NCBI GenBank assembly: GCA_009617715.1
Contig: VTFK01000027.1
Location: forward strand, 1 to 64,000
Reading direction: 5' to 3'
DNA: 64,000 nucleotides
Source: Plectrocnemia conspersa
Lineage: Eukaryota > Arthropoda > Insecta > Trichoptera > Polycentropodidae
In this document: in pieces, positions 38,520 to 48,965 of the stretch
How the letters are laid out: the number at the start of each line of letters is the position of its first letter
Numbering within the stretch: position 1 is the stretch's first letter
Notes under the pieces: generated by a model
Told to the model about the DNA's origin: nothing
The model's database searches: none
Seen by the model: the letters and a program-made list of their open reading frames with translations, nothing else
Made by a program: the position numbers and the translations under genes

Positions 38520-38640
38520 CAGGCGCGGGCGGTAAGATACTTCCCTCTCGATCGCTCGCGTGTTAAGTGACGAAAGTGAGTGAGAGATAAGAGCATGCAG
38601 TCTGCATGCCCTTATCTCTTATTCACTCTCGTCACTTAGC
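38520..38640. repeat. foldback repeat related to the interior of the Tigger-like MITE
   Basis: Positions 38562-38640 form a 79-bp near-perfect palindrome. GTTAAGTGACGAAAGTGAG... on the left is inverted as ...CTCTCGTCACTTAGC on the right, around GCATGCAGTCTGCATGC. The left flank (GGCGCGGGCGGTAAGATACT) resembles the MITE interior at 31580-31640 and the inverted copy at 33160-33245. The motif is thus a shared module present in three contexts. Confidence 0.75.
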
Positions 38641-39605
38641 ATATCGCAATATTATATTATATTGCAATCAGTGGTAGATTTACGAACGGCCCCCCGGTTT
38701 GACAATGACCCCTTGGATTTAAAAAAATATATTCTTGATGAAATATTTTTTTTCTATAGCAATCCAATATGACGTCATGAAAGTTGAAGCACTTTCCGTA
38801 GAAAAAAAAAGCGTACATTATTTTACTAAATGCATCACTGTTACGAGAAGCTCTATATTTTCACTTAATTGTAGCCGTGAGCTTGGTTTGATTTATTGCT
38901 TCCTCTAAATATCGCTGACGATAATAAAAGTCAATGGAGCGGTTGAAAATCGCTGATTTAAATCAGTCCAGATCAAACATTCGTTGCTCAAGTTACTTCC
39001 GCTTTTTTGTGTATTTACCATCACAATAATATTTCTGTAAATTTAGGCATTTAGAAAAATGCACAATTTAAAAACATTTTCTTAAAAAAAATAGTAAGGT
39101 ATTAAAAGTTTTAAAATATTTTGTGTTCCCAATAACTTGTTAAAAGTGTTGCGAGGTTGTCCAAAAGTAATGTATTAAAGTAAGTGCCAAAATATTTTAA
39201 TTACCTTAAATCACGGGCGGATTAATCAATTGGATACGGAAAATCGGTATTTAATTTCAATATCTTATTGAATGGAGCCGAAAATAATCTTTAAATGCGT
39301 TTTTTTTAATAATAAATATCGAACAAGGTGTGAAAAATACCAAATATGTAAGGAAAAGGAAAGATATTGAAGAGCATCTGGCAAAATGCGAATAAATAGA
39401 ATCGAAATTTAATAAGAATCGTTACACTCCAGTAACAAGACAAAGATGTGGACTTTCATATAATTAAGGTAATTTTATGACATAATAGAATGGTTAGATT
39501 AAATTGACGAATTCCTTTAAAATAATTAAAAAAAATACAAGTTGATCCAATTCGAGCTTTATATGTTGGCAGTACTGTAAATCAAATTAAATATATATAT
39601 TTCTT

Positions 39606-39639
39606 AAATACAACCTGTCTGTAGAGACAGGTTGTATTT
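39606..39639. repeat. hairpin, 14-bp perfect stem, 6-nt loop
   Basis: AAATACAACCTGTC at 39606-39619 is exactly inverted at 39626-39639, followed by T residues. Isolated; no coding frame nearby. Confidence 0.8.
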
Positions 39640-40123
39640 TCCGTTGTCCATATTTCACGATAAAAGGGATATGTCCGTATGAACGTATATCGATTATGAC
39701 CTGCCAATGTAAATCATTTTCCAGTAACTGATTGCTAATATTTCGAAATAAACAGTTGGAAATCACTTTGTAAAGAAAAAAAATGTGAATTAAACAAAAA
39801 ATCGCTACTCTTATTTTCCAAGTAGTACTAAATTATACTGCCGTTTTAATAAAACTAAAATATAGCAATACTTAGATTTTCAATACAGGGTAAAATGGAG
39901 TTTAAGTTTTTATTTTTTTTAAACTTTTTACTATGTATAACTTTCATTACATAATGAGATAACATTAATACATATTATATAAACACATAAAAATAAAATT
40001 AAAAAAAAACATAAAGCATATTTTTATTATCGATTAAAATTTGTAACAAGATTCTATACTTATTATAAATAATTTAAAATATTTTGGGATCTCTGCATGT
40101 TTTTATTGTAATATTTAATTATT

Positions 40124-40360
<237 letters not shown>

Positions 40361-40523
40361 TTTTATTCACGGTTAAAATGTCCAAAGTTAAAATTAAAAT
40401 ATTCACGATATCAATGCAGAACCCAAATGTATAAACCATGTATTTAATGTATTATATATAAAACGATGAAAAACCAAATTGTTTTGTAGTTAAACAAGAT
40501 AAGCGATTTTAACGTATTTTTTG

Positions 40524-40573
40524 TACTATTTGATAAGAATTCAATTTAAAAGTTGAATTCTTATCAAATAGTA
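40524..40573. repeat. hairpin, 21-bp perfect stem, 8-nt loop
   Basis: TACTATTTGATAAGAATTCAA at 40524-40544 is inverted without mismatch at 40553-40573. The trailing AGTAGTAAATAGTAGT is a short tandem echo of the arm end. Resembles a fold-back microelement. Confidence 0.85.
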
Positions 40574-41940
40574 GTAAATAGTAGTAAAAAATTTATTTCA
40601 TTTCTGTTAAATTGCTTACAGCCATAAAATAAACTAAAATAGTTTAATGTATTATACATTATAATAAATACTCTGATATACAATACATTGCTATTTAAAT
40701 GAAATGCTATTTTTTATCTGTAGCAAATTTCACCATAAGTGACTTTCAAGCGTATGTTAATCCACTTGTCCATTTGAACATTCATTAAAATCTATTGATT
40801 TATAGGTTCCTAGATAATCGAGTAAATCTTCACTTCCGGATTTATTGGAGTCATTATTCATTATTTTACCTCTGTATCCTTTCTAGCGTTTCAAACGATA
40901 AAGGACATTAAATCAATGCGTGGTAGTACTCGACTGCGATGGAAATATCTCCATTAGAGAAAATGACAACGAGAATCTGACATTTCTCATTCAACATGTA
41001 AATTGAAATGACGACGAGGAAAAATCGTTTTCATAATAAAATGAGAATTTCTCATCTTGATGAATATGAAATATGTCTATTATCACACTAAAGATCGCAT
41101 GAAATTTACTACTATCAATGAAAATAAACGTAGTAAATTGTAGTTAGCATAAAGGGCGATCGTGTAAAGCTATTATACTACTCAATAACATAAATCTTAT
41201 ATAAAAAGAAAGTAGAATAAATTAAGGAATTATTTACTGTGCCGTAACATTATTGCTTACCTTTTAGTAATTTATTACTCAAGTCTTACAAAATAATGTT
41301 TTAATGGTGAAAAACTGTTTTATAGCAAAATTTGAATAAAAAAATATATTATTTTTTAGTATAGCAAAGTTGCACTAAAAGAATATAATACATACAACTA
41401 CTTTATTATTAGATGTTTTAGTAAAAAACACGAAATTAAACTAAAAAAATAATTAAATTCAATAAAGCGAACGTGGCATTGATATTTATTAATATAAGAA
41501 GAAATTAAATATTGCATTATATGCAAGCAAAAGTGTCAATAGAAAAGGTTTTAATTAAAATATTTTTAGCAAACAACATCCAGTGCATATTTGGTTATTA
41601 ATATTTGCAAACAACTTTTATAAAAGTAATATATTTATTAACTGTAGTAATATATTTTTAATAAAGGCATATATAAGTAGTTATATAAAAGCTTATAAAT
41701 ATTTATTTAAAATAATTTATTAAAATTAAATTAGGACAATCGTAACCTTATAGGTTATTATAACAATATACAAAAAATAGAAATAACATGAACCGTACCA
41801 GCTCCTCGTAGCTAGAATTAAACAGGTCAATGTGTAATGGAGCCAGGTAGACCTCAGCTTAGGGAGCCATGGTAAAAGGTGTGTCGTGGTGCGGCAAATT
41901 TTTAATCAGTATATTTTAAAAATATCAACACAAAACAACT

Positions 41941-42630
41941 GAGGCAATGAATGCTTTGAAAAATAAACATCGTATATTAAATACTGACGAAAGAACTAAG
42001 CAACATACAGACTTTTAAAGATAAATTTACAACCATTGACAGTGTATTTCAAAAACGAATGAACAAAAATATTAGAAGATTATCTCAATCATTTAGCTCA
42101 TAGAAACACAAAATATTGCGATACGAGGATCATTTTTATATAAAAATGATAATGGTAAGAACCCCATAATGAGGGAACTCGTAAAGAATAACACTAATAA
42201 TAAGATGCACTACCATTATTTGGGTAAAAACATTAAAAAATAAATAATAGAATATATTGTAACAAAGTTGATAACTAATAAATATTATTCTATAATTATC
42301 GATTGTATGCCAGATTTCTCATATATCGAATAAATGATAATAATAGTTCATTTTGTAATTATGTTACCTTTCCCAAATATAGCAGGAAAGTATGTAAAAA
42401 TACAAGAAAGTTTTTTAGGTTTTATAAATATAGATGATACAATAGGTAAGGGGATGACTGAAAAGATATTCAAAACGTTACAGAAATATGATCTGTTGTT
42501 ATGTGATCTAAGGAGCCAATGCAAGAAAAACATAATGGTGTTTAGAATTCATATACCAATTGTCTTTGCATCCAAGAGCATTTTTCGTTCTCATACATTA
42601 AATTTCATGTGTCAGCTATTTTTTGTGTAG
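41941..42630 (+). pseudogene. hAT-type transposase remnant, DUF4371 / ZMYM1-like, N-terminal to central part
   Basis: In one direction, with in-frame stops, the sequence spells the signature order of DUF4371-type hAT transposases (ZMYM1-like). Q-N-I-A-I-R-G (about 42109-42129) comes first. M-H-Y-H-Y-L-G-K-N-I (near 42205-42234) follows, then K-Y-Y-S-I-I-I-D-C (near 42278-42304). The 98-codon open piece from ATA at 42334 contains E-S-F-L-G-F-I, an N-I-D-D-T-I-G-K-G-M-T-E run and L-R-S-Q-C, which correspond to the family's E-x-F-L-G-F-I...T-G...L-T-D...C-R-G-Q. The protein continues only as a fragment at 44518-44805. Stops at several points and loss of the middle make it a dead copy. The transposase would have cut and pasted hAT DNA ends; a hAT MITE sits 57 bp downstream. 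Confidence 0.75.
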
Positions 42631-42687
42631 ATGCGGAGACTTTTGATATAATACAGCGTATTTAATTCATTTTCACATCATCTACAT

Positions 42688-42918
42688 CAGGCCTCGGCAA
42701 CCTTTTTTGGCTGCGGGTCAAAATAATTAAAATGTGACTATTAAAAAGACTATTCGGGTCAGTAAATATTTTTGGTCCTAACAACCATATATCATATGTG
42801 GTCTAGTCGTGACATCGTAACACGTTAAAAAAATGATATTTGCAGAACTGAAATGGGTCACTTCAAATCACCAAACGGGTCACTTGGTGACCCGCGGGTC
42901 ATAGGTTGCCGGGCCCTG
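42688..42918. mobile_element. hAT-type MITE, 231 bp, perfect 8-bp target duplication
   Basis: Ends CAGGCCTCGGCAACC and GGTTGCCGGGCCCTG are inverted copies with a few mismatches, with GCGGGTCA and TGACCC motifs just inside. Identical ATCTACAT 8-mers flank it (42680-42687 and 42919-42926). The 8-bp duplication and CAGG...CCTG ends are diagnostic of the hAT superfamily. No coding frame, so it is non-autonomous. Confidence 0.93.
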
Positions 42919-43677
42919 ATCTACATAGAAGTGGAACATTTTAAAAAACATATTAAAAGGTTTACTATAAAACCTCTTAGGTAGTCTAGCTGAATAGACT
43001 CACTTAACAGCTCAACGCCCGTGGACTCGTATACGAGTCTTGAAAGAACATTGTTTAGTGGCCGTGAACTCAGGCCTGTATCATACGTTTTATTTTATTA
43101 AAAAAAATACTGAGATACCATCAAGTTTGCCTCTATATGATAATAAAAGATATTAGTATACTATTTCTACACTATACGTCTATAAATGATACTTCTCTTC
43201 AAATTTTTGTAAAAAAATCGTCTTATCCCATTGTATCGCAATGCAATGAGTCATCGCCTTTATAGAACACGTGTTTTTTTTATGAAATCTTTGTATATAA
43301 TTATTTATTTCATATAAAAATAATATTTTATGTTACACTCCTTGAACGGAAATGTTTGGCTAGGTAAACATAAAACCAATCCAATTAAAATAAATCGAAA
43401 TAGTACATCAATTAACAAAGTTTTTCAACCTGAAATTCTGTATATTATTGCAAAACTTAAAAGTAAAAACGTTACGGTATATGTAGATAAATTAGATAAC
43501 ACAGAACAAAAATATCATCTGATAATTTTTAAAACATTTTTACGGGTGTTTGTTATTTTGATATTTTTTTCCATTTGGAAAATTGCAATGATTCACAAAT
43601 TATAAAACTAGGAGGAAAAGCTACAATTCAGATAAATTATTGCCGTATTATTTTATTGATGTCATTAAAAAAATCTC

Positions 43678-43904
43678 TGAGGAATAAAATCATGTACGAA
43701 TATGTTTTTATCATTCCAAATATTTTGTGTAAATTGAAAATGGCTACAAACCATTTATTCGTAAATTAATAATATGTATGTATGTTTAAATTAAAAAACA
43801 TTTTTGAGGAATAAAAGATCTATAATACGAATATGTTTTTATCATTCCAAATATTTTGTGTAAATTGAAAATGGCTACAAACCATTTATTCGTAAATTAA
43901 TAAT
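43678..43904 (+). repeat. direct duplication of a ~96-100-bp segment
   Basis: 43678-43773 and 43805-43904 share TGAGGAATAAAA and then an identical-looking 79-bp block (from TACGAATATGTTTTTATC to TTCGTAAATTAATAAT). The near-perfect identity suggests a recent local duplication. The overlapping open frames at 43330-43605 and 43575-43769 have no recognisable motif. Confidence 0.9.
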
Positions 43905-44517
43905 TAAACACTATATTCTTATTTATATTTATTTTTATTATTTACAATTTTTTTTATCTATTTTAATATTTTTTGATACGTTTAAAAACATTCGTCAATA
44001 TAAAGAAAACGACATTTTTTTCACATATTCCACTACACTTTTTATTTTTGTTGGCTGATGATTTGTCAGCTTTTCCGAAAGCCTTTCTAGTGGACCGACA
44101 GCACGGCAAGATATGGAAGAAACTGCTGAAATATCTTCAGAATTGATAGATCCCACTGAATTCTGCATTCATCCTTTAGCTTCACTCAAAAGAAAATCTT
44201 TGAATAATTTTTCTGTTACGATTCAAATTTTAACTGACACAAAACGGATTAAACAATGCGCATTGAAATAAATAAAAACAATCTCTTTTGTTTATTCCAT
44301 TGTTTTTCGAAATATTAAGTAACTTAGGTTACTAGATATTGATCGGCGCGATCAACATCTTTTATGTATATAAATAAAATATTTCAATTGGATTAAAGTT
44401 ATAGGGAATTTACTAAAAAAATATTGTTTGTTATTATTTCGCGAGATCACCCGGCCACCAAGCAAAGTTCGGCAAAACAACACCGGGCGGTAAGCTGTTA
44501 AGCCGGTAAGATACCAG

Positions 44518-44805
44518 TTGGATCAGATAATTGAAACTTTAGAAAGTTTCTTCACTATTCATCAACCAATCGAATCTGCAACAATTGCGAAAAATAAATC
44601 AGAAGCTAACATTTTACTTGACAACATTTTCAATTTATTTTTTTGTTCTGATTTTATTTTTCACGATATTTTAAGCAATATAAACATTAGTAATAAAACT
44701 TTACAAAGAGAGCAATTCAATTTAGACAAGACTATTTCTCTTATTTTCAGTGTAATGAAATTTCTTAATGATTATAGAAGTAAAAATATTTTGCTAAATG
44801 CATAA
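44518..44805 (+). pseudogene. hAT-type transposase remnant, C-terminal part (DUF4371-type)
   Basis: A 95-codon open frame starting with TTG. It matches the segment before the hAT dimerisation domain in ZMYM1-like transposases: an E-A-N-I-L-L-D-N-I run, D-I-L-S-N-I-N-I-S-N-K-T-L-Q-R, then F-L-N-D-Y-R-S. Family members read D-x-L-x-x-I-N-x-x-S-K-x-L-Q followed by a helix ending F-L-x-x-Y-R. It is the continuation of the fragment at 41941-42630 after about 1.9 kb of intervening sequence. No ATG and no dimerisation domain, so it is not functional. Confidence 0.7.
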
Positions 44806-45149
44806 AAATTAAATATCAAAAAATTTAAAACTCAGACTTAAAAACTAATATTTCTATAAAAATAAAAACGAAATATTAGAAAATAAAGATTTTTTAAGAT
44901 TTTAGACACCATCATCGCGATTGATCGTTTAAATTTGCTGGTAATTTTCACATGCTTTTAAATTTAAATAAATGCAGACTTTTTTTTATAAAAAATACTG
45001 GTTCATAATCATTTTAATTGCTTACACAAAAAAAAAAAAAAAAATAATAAGTTATTAAAAATAAAAAATAAATAATAAGATTATGATGAACCCTTTCGAT
45101 CGATGTTATTTTACGTGTATATTAAATATCATATAAGCTTGGAGTCCAA

Positions 45150-45790
45150 GTAAATGCCCAGGTATTTAACGCTCTTTTTCCATATTATGTGAGTGCCTAC
45201 TGTTAACGGCAGCAGAAACATAAGAGTTTGCTTCACGGAATCAGATACCTCAGCCATTTACGTTTGAGTGAAATTTTAATTTAAAATAAATTAACGGCTT
45301 AATTACCATCTTTACGTGCTGAGAAAATTTTCATTTATTCTCAAAAGTGATTTAGAGATCTTTAGTGAAGATTTTTGACTCAAAACGTTTTTACTGAAAT
45401 CGTAAGAATAATCTGATGACGAACGGAATCGAAAAAATTGCACTTTGTGACACTAAAGAACAGACAGTTGACGGAAGCCCGTCTCCATAGAAAATCTAAA
45501 TCTCAGTAAAGAGAAGAAGTCCGCAATAGATCAAACGCATTTAAACAATATAAAACAATTTGCATACAGAAGGAAAACTTGCCCTTGTAACTACCGTATT
45601 TATGTCATTAATTAATAACGTTAGGAGCAGAGGGACCACGTTAGATCCACGAGGAACCCCTGAAGGGAAATATATAAAACAAGTTTTGAATATGAGCATA
45701 CTTAGTCGGCTTCCGAGGGCAACAAAAGCAAAGTCAAGGGCGTTTTTTAAATATTTATTAGGCGGTCAAATAAATAAAGAACTATACAAA
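45150..45790 (-). pseudogene. LINE (Jockey-like) reverse transcriptase remnant
   Basis: On the minus strand, 45570-45660 reads S-G-V-P-R-G-S-N-V-V-P-L-L-L and then L-L-I-N-D-I, matching the S-G-V-P-Q-G-S-x-L-G-P-L-L-F...I-N-D-I block of Jockey-type reverse transcriptases. Downstream on that strand are traces of the thumb (T-F-E-N-K, then K-F-S-Q-H-V near 45310-45350) corresponding to the family's T-F-D-x-K-L-x-F-x-x-H-V. The catalytic F-A-D-D block is not clear. Stops and frameshifts throughout. The plus-strand open frame at 45560-45886 is its antisense shadow. Confidence 0.7.
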
Positions 45791-45899
45791 AATAAATTGA
45801 GTACGATTTGCCTAGTAAGTCTGATTGATAGTGGAATAAATTCCAATGTTTTCTTGTCGACTTTGATTATCGACAATGTCTGTTGAAAGTTAATGGCTA

Positions 45900-46199
45900 A
45901 TATATGACTGTAGTTCGCAGAAAGGCCGACAGATTGTGTGAAAGTCTCGCACCTGCGCCGTACGATAAGCGAAAGCTCTATCGGAGCTTTCGCGCCAGTA
46001 CCGCAGCTTTCCATTCGTCGCGCTCGTTCCGTACGCTCGGAGCTTACGCTGGCGCTCTCAAAGTTTGCGCGATGTGAAAACTAATTTCATACTTGACGAG
46101 TCTGTGCAATTTATAAAATTTAATATGTGTTCAGAATCGATTTGTCATTCAATGACGTTAACGTTGAAAGTTCGTCATTATGTGATACGCGAGTGAAAA
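45900..46199 (+). promoter_or_regulatory. GC/CpG-richer 5' region of the GPCR gene (putative promoter/5' UTR)
   Basis: From about 45900 to 46080 the sequence turns GC- and CpG-rich, with repeated CGAAAGC, GAGCTTTCGC and GCTCGG words. It includes a perfect hairpin GCGAAAGCTC (45969-45978) / GAGCTTTCGC (45984-45993). It ends about 120 bp before the receptor ATG. Position and composition suggest a promoter or 5' UTR; no TATA box is evident. Inference only. Confidence 0.35.
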
Positions 46200-46577
46200 A
46201 TGATGGAATTGACCGAAAAGAATTTCTCTTCGTACTTCCACCCCCTCAGGCCCTTTGTGGAGGGTATGAAGGAGGTGGAGCACCCTTCCAGCCCAATGAT
46301 GTCCATTGCTTCGGAGATCTGGAATAACGAGACCATCGTCAACGAGCAGGCTTTAGAATTAGCCAATTCCAGTGCTCCGATCGCTCCTACGTTTAACAAC
46401 GACGGGTTGACAGTGGTCATTGTTTATTGTGTCCTTTTCGCCATTGCTGCCGTCGGAAATTTAACAGTGTTTATAACGTTATTCAAATCGAGGCGAAGAA
46501 AATCAAGGATCAGCCTGATGATCACCCACCTGGCCATTGCTGATTTGCTGGTCACTTTTGTGACTATTCCGTTCGAA
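46200..46577 (+). CDS. neuropeptide GPCR (AKH/ACP/corazonin receptor family), first coding exon
   Basis: 126 codons from ATG (46200, a second ATG follows at once) to a donor GTACGT after I-P-F-E. The N-terminal ~66 residues form an extracellular tail with sequons N-F-S, N-E-T and N-S-S. TM1 (about residues 69-95) carries G-N-L-T-V, whose Asn is the conserved 1.50 residue. The first intracellular loop is K-S-R-R-R-K-S-R. TM2 begins with L-M-I-T-H-L-A-I-A-D-L-L-V-T-F, whose Asp115 is the 2.50 residue. H-L-A-I-A-D-L-x-V-T-F with P-F-E is the signature of the GnRH-like insect receptors; the wording is nearest to AKH or ACP receptors, Gq-coupled regulators of energy metabolism. The remaining exons (TM3-TM7) were not recognised downstream. 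Subfamily assignment is tentative. Confidence 0.85.
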
Positions 46578-48590
46578 GTACGTATAATATATATTTTAAT
46601 AATTTACATATAGAGAGAAAATTTACAAGTAGGTTGCATTAATGAAACGAATTCTAAGCACCTGAGACTAATATATTCATATATACTGTGTTGGGATAAT
46701 ATTCCTAGTATTATATTATAGAAAACATTAGGGACTTAATTGATAATGTCTCGATAATATTTTTCTTCAGATAATTTTTTTTAAAAGAATAATAACTAAT
46801 TAAAAATAAAATAAATGTAAATAAATTATATTGTAAATATCTTAGCTTAGGATCAAGAATAAATATATAAAATATTGACTTACTAAAAGTTGTAAGTGAT
46901 TTAATAATTATTAAAATATTTAGATGTTATTCAGATATAATAAAATAAGTTTGAAATAACGTCGTATGTAAATGTATTCCTATATTAAATAACCCATAAA
47001 AAAATTCGATACTCAAGATTTATTATTAAAAAACCTGAAAAGCGGTTCTGTTACAATATAAAATTGGGTCGATATTTTGTTCAAATCCAATAGGATCATG
47101 GAAATTACAGCTTTATTCAGTAACTTTGTGAAATGAAGAAATGTGCTGTGCTTATCAAATCGCTGTCATTGTCTCTTCACAATTGCGCATGTGACAATAT
47201 TGATCAAGAGATGACCAGCAAAACTGTCCAGCCATCTTTCTATGGCACGGCCATATCGTTATTTCATGTTTCTTCATAAGTGGTAGGGTTTCGGTATTTT
47301 ATCCTTAACAAATCCTTCCTTGATTAAAAACAGGGAAGAGTGTATTTTATTATACATTAACACACCTGCGTCTTAAAATGCAGTAATGAGATTAATTGCA
47401 AATTCTTAACATTTAAAGGTTGAATGAACACAAATGACTTGATGTAAATTAATTTATAAACCTTAATGGCTCAGACCATAAACACGAAAAATATTACTTA
47501 AAGAGCTTCTAATTAAAAATAAATACATAAAGTGTCAAATTTATGTACTAAATTGAAAAATAAATAAATTAAAATTGCAATATTTTTCCGCAGCTTTCCT
47601 CCAGCTATTACCTACGCACCAGCGCTTATATTATATATAAAAATATATGGTGTATATTTTTAATATATTTACAAAGAAATCAGGAAACGAAAGTTAATAA
47701 GCTGTTTATAAAATTTGTGCGACGTAGGGACATCCTATTATGCATTACATAATATATTTGTGTACGTTATTTATTATTGTAAATTTAATATGTAAATTTA
47801 ATTTTCAAAAAGGTTTTTGATAAATTTAATTATTTCAAATCCAATCTTCGATATAAAAAGAAAATTATATTATCTAGTATTATATTATATATTTACAATG
47901 AATATTTTTGCGAATATATTTCAAAGCATAAAAAGCTTATAAATATTTAAATTAAAATCTAATAAATCGTATTGTATCGACAGTAAAAGCAGCCATTGAT
48001 TCAAGTTCCATAAAGACTATTTATAATATGTATAATAATTATATATTTTAATTATAAGCAGTTCATTGGTTTCATTGTTAATTTTTTTTTAATTTTGTTG
48101 CACACGTTTTTAAAGAAAGGGTTTTAACTCAACGTGTATAAGTGTATTTTAAAAATTCTTTAATTTATGTGATATTTACTAATACAAAAATAATATGTTT
48201 TGTGCTACATTTTATTAAAGCAACGCATAATTCATTACAATGGAGATTTTATACATCTATAGAAATAAATTTAATTTAGCTAGTGTTTTTTCTGCAGCAT
48301 CATGGGTTTGTGAGATAAAAGCATTAGAATGTTACTTGAATTTTGTAATATTTTCGTCTTGGTTTTTGTCTAAAAATATACGTTGAAAATATATTAAAAT
48401 AATGAATAATTTATATTATTAAATCTTTTTTTAAACTAGATATATATTATAAATATATTACTTCTTATATATTATTTCGTTGAAAGTGATGATCTTCGAT
48501 TGTATAACTTTGAATAGTGCAAAAAACATTGCTTACGGTTTCGCGCAACATTTCCGTTGTTTTTGAAAAAAAAAAAAATTTCCCCTTCTG
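46578..48590. other. AT-rich sequence after the GPCR exon (probably intron)
   Basis: Begins with the GPCR splice donor. No further receptor exon with an E/D-R-Y motif or TM3 cysteine, no RNA gene and no clear transposon was found here. Confidence 0.45.
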
Positions 48591-48599
48591 CTCAATCGC

Positions 48600-48965
48600 T
48601 TCTTTTATCTTGTATTTGGTCTTCTAGTAATGACCATCAAAGACAGGAAAGGTTCTGGAGATACCTTTATAATAGGGTATTTGGTTATTCTCCTTTTTTG
48701 TCTTCTAGCGCTTTTTTTTATGTACGTTGAGATATGATTTTCTGGGTTCTCGCATAAAGGGCGTATCCTTAAGCATTTATTCAGAATACTATAGGGCACT
48801 GTCGACAATTCAACTATTCTTGAGGAATTCCAGTTTTGGGTTCTGGTCCGGTTCGAATCATTTATTTTTAATAATTTATGATTTTTTTTCTGTGTTGTTT
48901 TTTGTCTTTTTCATGGTGCTAATAAAAATATTACACTTAAAGATATCCCTTAAAAATATTTGCTT
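48600..48965 (+). pseudogene. LINE reverse transcriptase C-terminal remnant (Jockey-like)
   Basis: Two plus-strand frames together match the tail of a Jockey/R1-type ORF2. First is R-F-W-R-Y-L-Y-N-R-V-F-G-Y-S-P-F-L (about 48650-48705), the equivalent of R-F-L-R-Y-L. After a frame change comes G-T-V-D-N-S-T-I-L-E-E-F (near 48795-48830), then F-H-G-A-N-K-N-I near 48912-48935, the usual R-T-N end. One of these frames lies inside the open frame 48727-48978. Decayed and truncated; no RT core upstream. Confidence 0.65.

Noticed and set aside
38671..39240. CAGTGGTAGATTTACGAACG and GGGCGGATTAATCAATTGG considered as the two ends of a hAT element
   Set aside because: The two ends are not inverted copies of each other and no 8-bp duplication flanks them.
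43330..43769. Two overlapping plus-strand frames between the hAT fragments
   Set aside because: No hAT or other motif visible; the second runs into the direct duplication.
45560..46014. Open frames 45560-45886 (+) and 45766-46014 (-)
   Set aside because: The first is the antisense of a LINE reverse transcriptase; the second spans its edge and the GC-rich hairpin region and shows no motif.
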